NCBI GenBank assembly: GCA_902598305.1 | Contig: CACKBL010000001.1 | Span: 62,001 to 126,000 of the forward strand | From: an uncultured Bacteroidota bacterium | GTDB taxonomy: Bacteria; Bacteroidota; Bacteroidia; Flavobacteriales; Flavobacteriaceae | Length of the DNA stretch: 64,000 nt | Direction: 5' to 3' | Shown here: piece after piece, positions 1 to 10,072 of the stretch | Position numbering within the stretch: the stretch's first letter is position 1 | Layout: each line of letters opens with the position of its first letter | Notes under the pieces: generated by a model | Seen by the model: only the letters and a program-made list of their open reading frames with translations | The model's database searches: none | Told to the model about the DNA's origin: nothing | Program-made: the position numbers and the translations under genes

Positions 1-1
1 T

Positions 2-2020
2 AATTTTGAAAGAGATGGAATTTTTTTTTCAGAACCTAACGAACAATTCTTTAGCTTTAATAATCCTTATGGTGCATGCAAAACTTGTCAAGGATATGGT
101 GATATAATTGGTATCGATTTAGACCTTGTTGTACCAAATAAAAATTTATCAATATTCGATGGTGCAATAGTTCCATGGAATGGAAATTCCTTCAAAAAGT
201 ATTTAAATGATTTAATTAACAATTCCCATAAATTTTCTTTTCCCATTCATGAACCATTTTACAAACTCAATGAAACACAAAAAGAATTGATTTGGATGGG
301 TAATGAATATTTCAAAGGATTAAATTTTTTCTTCAAAAAAATTGAATCCAAAACATATAAAATCCAGAACAGAGTTTTGTTATCTAGATTTAGAGGAAAA
401 ACTAAATGTAATGATTGTAAAGGATCTAGACTTAGAAAAGAAACTGAATATGTAAAATTAAATAGTAAAAGTATTCCAGAACTACTAAATCTTAGTATAA
501 ATGAGCTAAATGATTTTTTCGAACAACTAAAGCTAACAAATAGCAAAAAAGAAATTGCAGAAAATATTCTTTATGAAATTAAATCTAGAATATCATTCAT
601 GCAGGATGTTGGATTAGGTTATTTGACTTTGAATAGAAGATCTAACTCTCTCTCAGGAGGTGAATCCCAGCGTATAAACTTAGCTACATCTTTGGGAAGC
701 AGTTTGGTTGGAGCGATGTATATTTTAGATGAACCGAGTATCGGACTCCACTCAATTGATAATAATAAACTTATTAATATTTTGAAAAAATTAAAAAAAT
801 TAGGAAACACTGTTGTCGTTGTTGAGCATGATGAAGGAATAATGAAAGAGGCAGATGAAATAATTGATTTAGGCCCATTTGCTGGAAATAATGGAGGAGA
901 AGTTGTTGCAAAAGGAAAATTTAAAGATGTTTTAAAAAGTAAAGAATCAATAACAGCTAAATATCTTAATTCTGAAAAAAAAATAATATATCCAAAAAGC
1001 CGAAAAAAAATTAAACATAAAATATTTCTAAAAGGGGCAAGAGAGAATAATCTTAAGAATATTGATATTCAATTTCCATTGAATATGATGGTTGCAGTTA
1101 CGGGAGTATCAGGAAGTGGAAAAAGTACTCTAGTCAAAAAAATTCTTTATCCTGCAATTCTTAAAAGTCTTGATATATATAGAGAAAAAAGTGGAGAATT
1201 TAAATCTATAGAAGGAGACATAAGTTTAATAAACCAAATAGAATACATTGATCAGAACCCAATTGGCAGATCATCTAGATCTAACCCAGTTACCTACATA
1301 AAAGCATTTGATGATATAAGACAACTTTATTCAAAAACAACCTTGGCAAAAAGCAGAAATTATAAACCAAAACATTTTTCATTTAATGTTGATGGCGGTC
1401 GGTGTGACAATTGTAAAGGCGAAGGGGTTGTTATAATTGAAATGCAATTCATGGCTGATGTAGTTTTGAAATGTGATGAATGCGATGGAAAAAGATTTAA
1501 AAAAGAAATTCTTCAAGTAAAATTTGACAACAAATCAATTGATGAAATTCTGAACATGACATTAGATGAGGCATTAGGTTTTTTTGAAAAAAATGATGAA
1601 CATAGATTGGTTAATAAATTATTACCACTAAAAAAAGTAGGACTAGGATATATTACTTTGGGTCAGTCCTCAAGTAATATATCTGGTGGCGAAGCACAGA
1701 GAATTAAGCTTGCTTCATTTATTGGCAAGGGAGAAAATAAAAATAAAATTCTTTTCATATTTGATGAACCAACTACTGGACTTCACTTCGATGACATAAA
1801 TTATTTAATTAAATCATTATTTCTTTTAATTGAAAATGGGCATTCGGTAATTGTAGTCGAGCATAATCTAGATATGATTAAATGTGCTGATTATATTATT
1901 GACCTAGGACCAAATGCAGGAACAGAAGGAGGGGAACTTGTAGCATCGGGAACTCCCGAAGAAATTGTGAAAATTAATAAATCTCACACAGGTAAATTTT
2001 TAAAAAATAAATTAATTTGA
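2..2020 (+). CDS. uvrA: UvrA, excinuclease ABC subunit A (5' end outside window)
   Basis: Damage-recognition ATPase of nucleotide excision repair, loading UvrB in the cytoplasm. The frame is open from base 2, so the gene begins before the window and the first ATG seen (287) is internal; about 672 residues are visible. Near the left edge is FNNPYGACKTCQGYG, the second half of the first zinc module, followed by CNDCKGSRLR. The first ABC signature LSGGESQR lies near visible residues 217-224, with Walker B LDEPSIGLH after it. The second domain has Walker A GVSGSGKST (about 368-376), the C-terminal zinc finger CDNCKGEG...CDECDG, signature ISGGEAQR and FDEPTTGLH. All key motifs present are intact. 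It converges on the flippase gene with an 18-base gap. Confidence 0.97.
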   Translation, partial: NFERDGIFFSEPNEQFFSFNNPYGACKTCQGYGDIIGIDLDLVVPNKNLSIFDGAIVPWNGNSFKKYLNDLINNSHKFSFPIHEPFYKLNETQKELIWMGNEYFKGLNFFFKKIESKTYKIQNRVLLSRFRGKTKCNDCKGSRLRKETEYVKLNSKSIPELLNLSINELNDFFEQLKLTNSKKEIAENILYEIKSRISFMQDVGLGYLTLNRRSNSLSGGESQRINLATSLGSSLVGAMYILDEPSIGLHSIDNNKLINILKKLKKLGNTVVVVEHDEGIMKEADEIIDLGPFAGNNGGEVVAKGKFKDVLKSKESITAKYLNSEKKIIYPKSRKKIKHKIFLKGARENNLKNIDIQFPLNMMVAVTGVSGSGKSTLVKKILYPAILKSLDIYREKSGEFKSIEGDISLINQIEYIDQNPIGRSSRSNPVTYIKAFDDIRQLYSKTTLAKSRNYKPKHFSFNVDGGRCDNCKGEGVVIIEMQFMADVVLKCDECDGKRFKKEILQVKFDNKSIDEILNMTLDEALGFFEKNDEHRLVNKLLPLKKVGLGYITLGQSSSNISGGEAQRIKLASFIGKGENKNKILFIFDEPTTGLHFDDINYLIKSLFLLIENGHSVIVVEHNLDMIKCADYIIDLGPNAGTEGGELVASGTPEEIVKINKSHTGKFLKNKLI

Positions 2021-2038
2021 ATTCTTAGGTTACATTAT

Positions 2039-3511
2039 CTAATTTTCTTTTCCATTTATCTTTAAAAATGAATTCAATTCATCAGATAAATTCAATAAAT
2101 AAGAAATTGATAAATAGGTGATTAATGTTAGTATGCACTTGAATATTAAATTAGTTAAAAAACTGGTTGATATATTTAAATTGTAGAAAAGAAAACTTGT
2201 TGTTACAATTAAAAATAATATTAAAACTGTCTTTTTTGAAAATGGTTGAATTTTAAATTTTAACATAACAAAAATTAGTTTTAAAGCATTAAATAAGATT
2301 ATAATAATCATAGTCGATATCGCGGCTCCAACAAATCCAATTTTATTTATAAAATAAATATTAAGAAAAATTACTCCCATTGCAGATGAAATAGAGAATA
2401 AAGGCACCGCGTAGTAGTATTTCGAATTTGTAATTATGCTATTGACACAACCAACTAGAGCACTTGATAGTTTGGATATGGATATATAAAATACAACCGG
2501 TATTGCCAAACTAAAACCAGCATCTAAATTAATAGAGTAAATTATTTGGTATATATCTTCAATATTAGAGCAAATTAAAACTGATATAAACCCAGATATT
2601 AACAATAAATTAGATGAACTTTTTTTATATAATTTTTCCAATTCTGAAATATTGTTTTTATTTATTGTCTCTGCAACCATAGGATTCAATATCTGGAAAA
2701 GTGCTCTTGATGGAGCATCTATTATTGCAGCTATAAAAATCGCAACCTTATAATATGCAACGAACTCATCTTGAACAAGTTTTCCGAGCATTGCTGCATC
2801 AACATCAATAATAATACTTGCTCCAAAGCCAGAAAGAAAAATTAATAAACTGTAATATAAAATTTCTTTAATATTTGAAGGAAGTGCAATTTTAAAATCA
2901 GGACTATATATTGAGAGACTATATAAAATAATGATAAACAATCTTAAGTAATAGCCAAAAATCAACAAATAGGTAAAACCATTGAAATCAATTAAATCAA
3001 AATAGTAAAGAAAGAGTAAAATCGTAATCAATAATCTTTGATAAAACTCTTTCAAAAAATTCCCAAATACAGTTCGCTTTTGAACTTTACACCAACTATA
3101 AAAAATTTCAAAATATGCAGTTGAAATTGCTACGGAAACAATTATGTAAATATAGTTTTTAATTAAAGAGTTTACTGTCGATAAGTAATTTCCTAAAAAG
3201 TTGTAATTCAGAAGAAATAAAATAGAAAATGGAATAATAATAAAAAGAGGAAAAATTAATGATAAAATTAATATCTCGTCTTTTTCTTTTTTTGAATCTA
3301 CTGATGAAAAAAATTTAATTACGCTATGCTGAAGACCAAAAGAAAAAATAGGTTGAATAATATTTGATTGGGCTAGAAGAATTAAAATAATTCCATAAAA
3401 CTCAGCTCCTATTATACTTGGATAAAAGAAAAGAGTATTCAATGCCCCAAGTGTAAATGCAAATAGTATAATAATAATATTCGAAAATGATTGCTTTACA
3501 ATTAAACTCAT
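2039..3511 (-). CDS. Polysaccharide/lipid flippase (Wzx/MATE-like) membrane protein
   Basis: A 490-residue, very hydrophobic protein with about 12-14 predicted membrane segments spread over its whole length. Length and the N-terminal pattern (SNIIIILFAFTLGALNTLFFYP) fit the polysaccharide-biosynthesis flippases of the MOP superfamily (Wzx/RfbX type), which move undecaprenyl-linked oligosaccharides across the inner membrane. No glycosyltransferases lie nearby, so the substrate is unknown. It is 9 bases downstream of the YfhO-like gene on the same strand, so the two are probably cotranscribed. Family assignment is from topology and overall resemblance, not a catalytic motif. Confidence 0.8.
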   Translation of the reverse strand: MSLIVKQSFSNIIIILFAFTLGALNTLFFYPSIIGAEFYGIILILLAQSNIIQPIFSFGLQHSVIKFFSSVDSKKEKDEILILSLIFPLFIIIPFSILFLLNYNFLGNYLSTVNSLIKNYIYIIVSVAISTAYFEIFYSWCKVQKRTVFGNFLKEFYQRLLITILLFLYYFDLIDFNGFTYLLIFGYYLRLFIIILYSLSIYSPDFKIALPSNIKEILYYSLLIFLSGFGASIIIDVDAAMLGKLVQDEFVAYYKVAIFIAAIIDAPSRALFQILNPMVAETINKNNISELEKLYKKSSSNLLLISGFISVLICSNIEDIYQIIYSINLDAGFSLAIPVVFYISISKLSSALVGCVNSIITNSKYYYAVPLFSISSAMGVIFLNIYFINKIGFVGAAISTMIIIILFNALKLIFVMLKFKIQPFSKKTVLILFLIVTTSFLFYNLNISTSFLTNLIFKCILTLITYLSISYLLNLSDELNSFLKINGKEN

Positions 3512-3520
3512 GAGAAAATT

Positions 3521-5929
3521 CTATTTTTTACTTAAAAGTATTTTATTTGATGAATAAAAAATTAGCGCTACAAATACAATGATTGATACAATTTGAAATA
3601 AACTTCCATATTTTATTGAACTTGGTTCAAAATAAAATTTAATTTTATTATTACCTTTTTGAACAAAGATTCCTCTCAGAATAAAATTAACTTTATACAC
3701 GTTTACTTCCTTATTATTTATTTTCGCTTTCCATCCGGGGTAAAACATTTCTGAAAAAACAACAAATCCAGGCTTATTAGACTCTATAGAATAAATTTTT
3801 TCGTGAGGTTTGTTTTTTAATAACTCAATTTGAGATATTCTTCTTTCATTTGGATAACTAATAATATCTATATTTTTATTCTCTATTATTGCTGTTTGTT
3901 TCAAATCAAATTTTAAGAGATTCATGTAAATACTGTCCGGGTTTTCTTCAAATATAATTTTTTCAACAAACCAAGCCATACCTAAATTATTGGGATTTTC
4001 TATTGCTTTTGTATTACCCTCTTTTTCTTCTATTACATATTTTACATTTAAAATATCCAAAAGTGCAGTTTTTTTACTTTGTAAAAATAATTTATAAAAC
4101 TGTTCCAATCTCCTAGGTTTTGCGCCATGATATCCTCCAACAGAATTATGAAAAAATGATGCTCTAGCATTTTGCATTGTAGATTTAGGTTGAAAAACTC
4201 GAAAGTAGGAAGTATCTTTTAATATTTGTTTATCTGCATTATTTTCATTGTAGAATTTATTAATTCTACTTGGCTTTAGAAATAAATCTCTATCTAGATA
4301 TCTGTTACTAATATTTATTAAATCAAAAAAAACAAAAAATAAGATTAAAGTAAAAGCCGTTCTATCGCTTATCTTATTCTTTAGGAACAAGAAAAAAGTT
4401 GTAAAAACTAAGGTTACTAAAAAAATACCTCTTAAAACATCATATTTAAAAATATCTAATCGAGTTTTTTTTATCAACTGCATTATCTCAGGTCCAAAAA
4501 TTTGTCCGTAATAGTTATCCATTGGACTAGAAAAAGTTGAAGTGAAGGATGAAATATAAATTAACACTAGCAAAGTCAAAAACGACATATAGGTTTTAAT
4601 TAGAACAGGAAAGGATTTATTTCTTGGTATTTCAAAAAATGAATATAGACCAATTGTGGCAAGAATGGGAAAACAAAATTCTAATATTACTTGTATAGAT
4701 GAAACAGCTCTAAACTTACTGTAAAAAGGAAAGTATTCAATAAAAATTTTAGTCAATAAATCAAAGTTTTTTCCCCATGATAAAAGAAGAGACAAAACAA
4801 TACCTAAATATAACCAACTATATTTTTTTCGAATCGCTGGAATAAATATTGTAAAAACCGATAGAAAAACTACTAATATTCCAATATACGGTGGTGCTTC
4901 AAGAATTGGCTGGTCCCCCCAATATGTTGGAACATTACTTGAAAAACTTGATGATTGAGATGGTGATAAACCTAAATTTCTAATTTCACTGTAAAAATTA
5001 GAATTTACTCCTAAATCTTCAGTAGAAGATCCACCTCTTATCCTTGGTATAATAATATTTAAACTTTCAAAAATTCCCATACTAAACTGAGTAATATAGT
5101 CATACGAAAGGCCATCATTAATTTCCAATAATCTCCCGCTTTCATCAATTGTTATATCGCTTTTACCCCTTGTACTATACTTGGAATATTCATAGGTTGA
5201 AAATATGCTTGTTGCATTAAGCCCAAGTGCAATTAAAACTGAAAAAAAAATTTTAAGGGTTTTGTATCCAAAAGATTTTAATTGTTTGTGTCTAAATGAT
5301 TCAAAAAGTTTGAAACCCATAAAAATTCCAATTAAAATAAACATGTAATAAGTAATTTGATAGTGGTTAGCCCTGATTTGAAGTCCCATGAATAGTGATA
5401 AAAGAATTAGGGGCCAAATTGACTTATTTTTGAATATGTAATTTAATGAAGCAAAGACTAATGGTAAATATCCAAGCGCTATGGATTTTGTGTTATGACC
5501 TACTTGAATTATTATCAATAAGTACGTAGAAAGACCGTAACATATAGCACCAAAAAAAGCAAATCTATTTTTAAATCCTAGACTTAAAATAAAAATATAA
5601 AATCCTAACATATAAATAAAAGTCATATAGGAAGGGTGTGGTAAAAATTTAAATATTTTGTGGATAGGAGTTAGCACATCATATGGATACTTAGCTCCTA
5701 ATTGATAAGTTGGCATCCCGCAGTAAGCGTTATCAATCCAATATAATTCTTCATCATTATCTAATCTGGAATCTTGTAATTGTTTTGACATAGCAAGGTA
5801 CTGCTGAGTGTCAGATTGAAATATTTTCTTTCCCTGTAGAATTGGATAAAAGACAAAAAGAGATAAAAGCAAAAAGGAAGAAATATAAATGAAATGCAAC
5901 AGAATTTCAGAATTTAAAATCTTCTTCAT
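3521..5929 (-). CDS. YfhO-like multi-pass membrane protein
   Basis: An 802-residue membrane protein: about a dozen hydrophobic segments, then a soluble stretch (about 560-770) and a last membrane helix. The soluble part has the signature FSEMFYPGWKAKINNKEVNVYKVNFILRG split over its usual positions, seen in the YfhO family of the GT-C glycosyltransferase-like fold. In Firmicutes YfhO is linked to lipoteichoic-acid glycosylation; the role in Bacteroidota is unknown, and sugar transfer from a lipid carrier is an inference. An early luminal loop has acidic residues (FQSDTQQYLAMSKQL) as is usual for GT-C enzymes. Likely forms an operon with the downstream flippase. Confidence 0.82.
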   Translation of the reverse strand: MKKILNSEILLHFIYISSFLLLSLFVFYPILQGKKIFQSDTQQYLAMSKQLQDSRLDNDEELYWIDNAYCGMPTYQLGAKYPYDVLTPIHKIFKFLPHPSYMTFIYMLGFYIFILSLGFKNRFAFFGAICYGLSTYLLIIIQVGHNTKSIALGYLPLVFASLNYIFKNKSIWPLILLSLFMGLQIRANHYQITYYMFILIGIFMGFKLFESFRHKQLKSFGYKTLKIFFSVLIALGLNATSIFSTYEYSKYSTRGKSDITIDESGRLLEINDGLSYDYITQFSMGIFESLNIIIPRIRGGSSTEDLGVNSNFYSEIRNLGLSPSQSSSFSSNVPTYWGDQPILEAPPYIGILVVFLSVFTIFIPAIRKKYSWLYLGIVLSLLLSWGKNFDLLTKIFIEYFPFYSKFRAVSSIQVILEFCFPILATIGLYSFFEIPRNKSFPVLIKTYMSFLTLLVLIYISSFTSTFSSPMDNYYGQIFGPEIMQLIKKTRLDIFKYDVLRGIFLVTLVFTTFFLFLKNKISDRTAFTLILFFVFFDLINISNRYLDRDLFLKPSRINKFYNENNADKQILKDTSYFRVFQPKSTMQNARASFFHNSVGGYHGAKPRRLEQFYKLFLQSKKTALLDILNVKYVIEEKEGNTKAIENPNNLGMAWFVEKIIFEENPDSIYMNLLKFDLKQTAIIENKNIDIISYPNERRISQIELLKNKPHEKIYSIESNKPGFVVFSEMFYPGWKAKINNKEVNVYKVNFILRGIFVQKGNNKIKFYFEPSSIKYGSLFQIVSIIVFVALIFYSSNKILLSKK

Positions 5930-6052
5930 TAATATTAATATAAAGGAATTTATTCAATATAAGTAAATTTAAAATTGAAAATAATTAAACTAGAAAGTTA
6001 TTCTTTAAATCATCTTTAGTTTTTATTTTTAATGATTATTATTTTTTATAAA

Positions 6053-7108
6053 ATGAGATGTCTTCTTTCTGTTTTTATTTCAATGTTCGGGTTTTTTGTT
6101 TCCTACGGGCAGTATACGGATCAAATTAATTCAAACAGACCAGGTGCATCAATTGGGGCATTTTCAGTAGGAAAAAATGTTGTTCAATTTGAAGGCGGCA
6201 GTGAATTAAGAACATATAAACACAGAAGTTATAATAACTCTAAAGTCAATGCAAGTATTTTCTTCCTATCTGTAAGGTATGGGTTGCTTTCGGAAAAAAT
6301 TGAATTAACCTATGATGGTGTTTACCAATTTGACAAAATTGAAAATCTACTAATTAACACATCTGCAAAATCCAAAAGGAAAGGGTTTTTAAATAATTTT
6401 TTAGGTATTAAATATCTAGTTTATGATCCATTTAAAAAGGAAAGGAAAGTAAACGTTTATAGTTGGAAAGCAAATAATGGTTTTAAACTAAGGGATTTAA
6501 TTCCAGCTGTTTCTGTTACTCTTGGTGGAAATTTTATTTTAGAAAAAGAATCCCCTTTCCCTTATGGAAATGTATTTGACGAACTCAGACCACCACTATT
6601 CTTTGGAATTCCAAGAAACGATTCAGTTGAACCTAGGTTTACAGGAAAGGGCATTTTAGCAACTCAATCTCACTTTTTTGGAAGATGGGTATTTGTGACT
6701 AATTTTATTTTTAATAGAATTTCATCAGATTTTCCTGAATTCAGCTATATACTTACATTAACACATACAATTAACGAAAAGTGGTCTGCATATATTGAAA
6801 CTCAGAATTTTTCGAGTGATTTATATCAAGACCAAATTTTTAGAACTGGAGCTGCATATCTTTTTAGTGATGATTTGCAGTTTGAAGCAACACTTGGGTC
6901 AAATACTAAAAATTCTCCATCAATCTTTTTTTTTAATATAGGAGCTTCTTATAGATTGGATTTTCATAAAGACGTTAATCCTGAAGAAAAGCTAGAAGAA
7001 AAGTTGATGAAAAAAGAGGAAAGAATGTATATGAAAGGTGCCAAAAAAGCACAGAAAGAAGATAAAAAAAGAAATAGAAAGGCCAAGAAGAAACCAAAAA
7101 ATGATTGA
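6053..7108 (+). CDS. Outer-membrane transporter-like protein (phenol MetA/PF13557-like)
   Basis: A secreted protein of about 351 residues. The ATG at 6053 is preferred because it puts MRCLLSVFISMFGFFVSYGQ at the N-terminus as a signal peptide; an in-frame ATG at 6032 would add seven residues. The mature part starts with INSNRPGASIGAFSVGKNVVQFEGG and has alternating beta-strand patterns typical of outer-membrane beta-barrels called transporter in Flavobacteriia (PF13557-like). The C-terminal 40 residues are extremely lysine-rich, an unusual tail for a barrel. The stop overlaps the ATG of the acyltransferase gene by 8 bases, suggesting translational coupling. The substrate is unknown. Confidence 0.65.
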   Translation: MRCLLSVFISMFGFFVSYGQYTDQINSNRPGASIGAFSVGKNVVQFEGGSELRTYKHRSYNNSKVNASIFFLSVRYGLLSEKIELTYDGVYQFDKIENLLINTSAKSKRKGFLNNFLGIKYLVYDPFKKERKVNVYSWKANNGFKLRDLIPAVSVTLGGNFILEKESPFPYGNVFDELRPPLFFGIPRNDSVEPRFTGKGILATQSHFFGRWVFVTNFIFNRISSDFPEFSYILTLTHTINEKWSAYIETQNFSSDLYQDQIFRTGAAYLFSDDLQFEATLGSNTKNSPSIFFFNIGASYRLDFHKDVNPEEKLEEKLMKKEERMYMKGAKKAQKEDKKRNRKAKKKPKND

Positions 7109-8225
7109 AATTATTGAAGTAAAAACGAAGTTAGAACTTAAAGCATTTGTTGATTTTCAATTCGAGCTTTACAAAAAATGTCCCTATTGGGTGCCTCCCA
7201 TTAAAAATGAAGAATTGTTTTTTTTAAATAAAGAAACTAATCCTGCCTTTAAAACATCCGATGTTTCTTTATTCTTAGCTTATAATGAAAAAAAAGTAGT
7301 GGGAAGAATAGCGGCAATAGTAAACTGGATTGAGGTTAATAAATTAAAGAAAAATAAGGTTAGATTTGGATGGTTTGATGTTATTGATGATTTTGAGGTA
7401 AGTAAAATGTTGGTAGAAAAGGTAAAGGAATTTGGAAAGTCTAGAAAAATGGATTTCATTGAGGGGCCAGTAGGATTTTCTAATATGGACAAAGCAGGAA
7501 TGCTAGTTATGGGTTACGACAAAATGAATACTATTATAACTAATTATAATTATCCCTACTACCCTACTCACATGAAGAAACTCAAAATGAAAAAGTTAGC
7601 TCAATGGATAGAATTTGAAATTAAAATACCTGAATTCAAGAATTCTCCAGAAAAGGTTAGAAAATTCGGAAAGCTAATCTTAGAAAGATATAACTTAAAA
7701 GTTTTACACTTTAAGAAAACTAGTGAAATTGAACCTTATGTTAACGAAATGTTTCATCTAATTGAAAAAACATATTCAAATCTTCAAACTTTTGTTCCAA
7801 TCCAAAAATATCAGATAAACTATTATAAAGAAAAATATTTGAAATATGCTCATCCAGAATACATTAAATGTGTTTCTGACAACACAAATAAATTAATAGC
7901 TTTTGTGATAATAATGCCATCGTTCACCAAAGCATTAAAAAGAGCCAATGGTAAACTTTTTCCTTTTGGTATTTTTCATCTTTTAAAGGCCAAGTATTTT
8001 AATAATAGAGCCTCTTTTTATTTGATCGGTGTCGATTCAGAATACCAAAATAAAGGAGTAATAGCAATCTTATTTAATGAAATTCAAAAGTTATTTAATA
8101 AAAAAGGTGTAACAGAGGTGGAAACTAATCCAGAATTAGAAGAGAATACTTCAATTCATCAATTGTGGAAAAATTATGAGCATAAACTTCACAAGAAACG
8201 TACAACTTTTAGCCTAAAGATATAA
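7101..8225 (+). CDS. GNAT-like N-acyltransferase family protein
   Basis: A 374-residue cytoplasmic protein. I place the start at the ATG at 7101 (MIEIIEVKTKLELKAF), which overlaps the upstream stop; a longer frame from 7038 would be encoded inside the upstream lysine-rich tail. The N-terminal half resembles a degenerate GNAT fold (LFLAYNEKKVVGRIAAIVN, the usual beta4-motif region) and the C-terminal half another (FYLIGVDSEYQNKGVIAILFNEI, like the acetyl-CoA-binding motif A). In Bacteroidota such proteins often sit beside mnmE and are sometimes annotated as GTP cyclohydrolase, which the sequence does not support. The end overlaps the mnmE start by one base. The acceptor substrate is unknown. 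Confidence 0.65.
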   Translation: MIEIIEVKTKLELKAFVDFQFELYKKCPYWVPPIKNEELFFLNKETNPAFKTSDVSLFLAYNEKKVVGRIAAIVNWIEVNKLKKNKVRFGWFDVIDDFEVSKMLVEKVKEFGKSRKMDFIEGPVGFSNMDKAGMLVMGYDKMNTIITNYNYPYYPTHMKKLKMKKLAQWIEFEIKIPEFKNSPEKVRKFGKLILERYNLKVLHFKKTSEIEPYVNEMFHLIEKTYSNLQTFVPIQKYQINYYKEKYLKYAHPEYIKCVSDNTNKLIAFVIIMPSFTKALKRANGKLFPFGIFHLLKAKYFNNRASFYLIGVDSEYQNKGVIAILFNEIQKLFNKKGVTEVETNPELEENTSIHQLWKNYEHKLHKKRTTFSLKI

Positions 8226-9601
8226 TGATGTTTGATAAAGATACGATTGCTGTAATTTCATCCCCGCAAGGACAAGGCGCTATTTCTATAATAAGAGTAT
8301 CCGGAGATAGAACCCACACTGTGGTTGAAAAGATTTTTAGACCTAAACTAAAACAAAAAATGTACTCGGATTTAAAAATTAATAAAAACTATCTTGGAAT
8401 TATTCAACATAAAGATGAAATAATCGATGAGGTAATAATATCTAAACTAAAAAAACCAAATTCATTCACAGGTGAGGATATGGTAGAAATATTTTGTCAT
8501 GGCTCAATCTACATACAAAACAGAATTATGGAATTACTTTCTGACAATGGTATAAGAACTGCAAATCCTGGTGAGTTTTCTTTACGATCATATCTAAATG
8601 GCAAAATGGATTTAATTCAGGCTGAGGGTATTTCTGATTTGATTGCTTCCAACTCTAAAACAAATCACAAACTGGCAATGAATCAAATGAGAGGTGGGGT
8701 AAGTGCTGAGATTAAAAAAATGAGAGATGAATTATTAAATTTATCAAGTTTAATCGAGTTGGAATTAGATTTTAGTGAAGAAGATGTTGAATTTGCATCA
8801 AGAGACAAATTTTCATCATTACTTAATGATATTGAAAAATATATTTCTGAACTGGTTGATTCTTTTAAATATGGAAATGCATTGAAAGATGGAATTCCGG
8901 TTTCAATTGTAGGATCTCCCAATGTAGGAAAATCAACTTTATTAAACTCTATTCTCAATGAAGATAAAGCAATTACAAGTCCAATTGCTGGAACAACTAG
9001 GGATATAATTGAAGATACATTTAATCTGAAAGGTAGATTATTTCGTTTTATAGACACTGCTGGAATAAGAAAAACAGAAGATCAAATTGAAAAAATTGGA
9101 ATTTCAAGAACTTTTGAAAGCATCAATAAATCTGAAATAGTACTTTATTTAATTGATTTAGCAACTTCAGACAGAAAAATAGACTTAGAAATAGAGGAAT
9201 ATAACAAATTAAAAAAAAAATATGAACAAAAGTCAATTATACTAATTTTCACAAAGGCAGATTTAGTAAAAAGACAAATTAAAAAGACAGGTTTAAATTC
9301 AATATTTATGAATACAAAAGAGAAAAAAGATGTAACGTATTTAAAAAATATAATTATCAAAAATTTAAATCAGAATTTTTCTAATAAATTAATAATTACA
9401 AATAGCAGACACTACTCGGCCCTAAGTCATGCAAAAAAGGAAATTAACAATGTCAAAGAGGGATTAAAAAATAATGTTCCATCTGATTTACTCACTATAG
9501 ATTTAAAGCAGGTTCTATATCATCTGGGCGAGGTTACTGGAGAGGTGACTAATGATGATATTTTATCAAATATATTTTCTAAATTTTGCATAGGTAAGTA
9601 A
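8225..9601 (+). CDS. mnmE: tRNA uridine-5-carboxymethylaminomethyl modification GTPase MnmE (TrmE)
   Basis: With MnmG it modifies U34 of tRNAs reading two-codon boxes, using a formyl-tetrahydrofolate carbon. The 458-residue protein has the N-terminal folate-binding domain (DTIAVISSPQGQGAISIIRVSG), a helical domain, and an inserted G domain: G1 GSPNVGKST (230-238), G2 TTRD (257-260), G3 DTAG (277-280) and a TKAD variant of the NKxD box. It ends with the invariant FCIGK, Cys455 being the conserved cysteine. The start overlaps the previous stop by one base. The last codons are the left edge of a direct repeat that recurs at 11526. Confidence 0.97.
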   Translation: MMFDKDTIAVISSPQGQGAISIIRVSGDRTHTVVEKIFRPKLKQKMYSDLKINKNYLGIIQHKDEIIDEVIISKLKKPNSFTGEDMVEIFCHGSIYIQNRIMELLSDNGIRTANPGEFSLRSYLNGKMDLIQAEGISDLIASNSKTNHKLAMNQMRGGVSAEIKKMRDELLNLSSLIELELDFSEEDVEFASRDKFSSLLNDIEKYISELVDSFKYGNALKDGIPVSIVGSPNVGKSTLLNSILNEDKAITSPIAGTTRDIIEDTFNLKGRLFRFIDTAGIRKTEDQIEKIGISRTFESINKSEIVLYLIDLATSDRKIDLEIEEYNKLKKKYEQKSIILIFTKADLVKRQIKKTGLNSIFMNTKEKKDVTYLKNIIIKNLNQNFSNKLIITNSRHYSALSHAKKEINNVKEGLKNNVPSDLLTIDLKQVLYHLGEVTGEVTNDDILSNIFSKFCIGK

Positions 9602-9686
9602 TGATGTATTTAACAGGTTTAAAGGCAGTTTAAGAGGTTCTAAAGCCCCTACTCTGCCTAATTAGGTTTACTTACCATAAAATAAC
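9593..9686. repeat. Direct repeat A, copy 1 (mnmE 3' end and downstream)
   Basis: Bases 9593-9657 match 11526-11590 at 64 of 65 positions; weaker similarity continues to about 9686 (one indel, about five mismatches). The repeat begins in the GGT AAG TAA end of mnmE and runs into noncoding DNA. It contains a possible stem AGGCAG...CTGCCT (copy 2 keeps it with a G-T wobble) and a 10-codon frame MMYLTGLKAV from the tandem ATGs at 9601. Best explained as an attachment-site-like duplication at the mnmE 3' end. Confidence 0.85.
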
Positions 9687-9733
9687 AAGGATTACATACA
9701 GGTAACCTTTTCCAACTGCCAATAATTACTTCT

Positions 9734-10024
9734 CTATTTTTTTTTGTCTTGTTTTACATCCTTTCCATCACTACCCATAATCCAATAACCCTTTCCAGTT
9801 CCACCTCTACCTAAAATTCTTATGTCTCCAGTTATCTTATTATACATATAGCATCTTCCTAAATCATTTGAAGGAATGCATCTCACTTCCCAAACATGAC
9901 TTTCTGGAATTGCATAGGATGATTGAATAGCATTATTATTCTCATTTCTTGTAAATCCAGTTATTATTGCGACAAATCCAATTACTGCAAATATTGATAT
10001 AGTTATGTCTTTTATATTTTTCAT
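9734..10024 (-). CDS. Hypothetical small membrane-anchored or secreted protein
   Basis: A 96-residue protein with one N-terminal hydrophobic segment (about residues 8-24, ISIFAVIGFVAIITGF), then a soluble part with two cysteines (VRCIPSNDLGRCYMY) that could form a disulfide, a glycine-rich stretch (ILGRGGTGKGYWIMGSDG) and a lysine-rich end. I recognise no family. It lies between repeat A (9593-9686) and repeat B (10073-10103), which are adjacent in the second copy (11526-11658). The gene is therefore either an insertion into the repeat unit or was lost from the other copy. Confidence 0.6.
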   Translation of the reverse strand: MKNIKDITISIFAVIGFVAIITGFTRNENNNAIQSSYAIPESHVWEVRCIPSNDLGRCYMYNKITGDIRILGRGGTGKGYWIMGSDGKDVKQDKKK

Positions 10025-10072
10025 TTTGATTAGTTTTTAAATTATCTAATCAATTTAATGAATTATCTCATT

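Noticed and set aside
8683-9057. Long antisense frame inside mnmE
   Set aside because: It is a mirror of a strongly conserved coding frame; similar antisense shadows exist inside uvrA, the nearby GTPase and the glycosidase genes.
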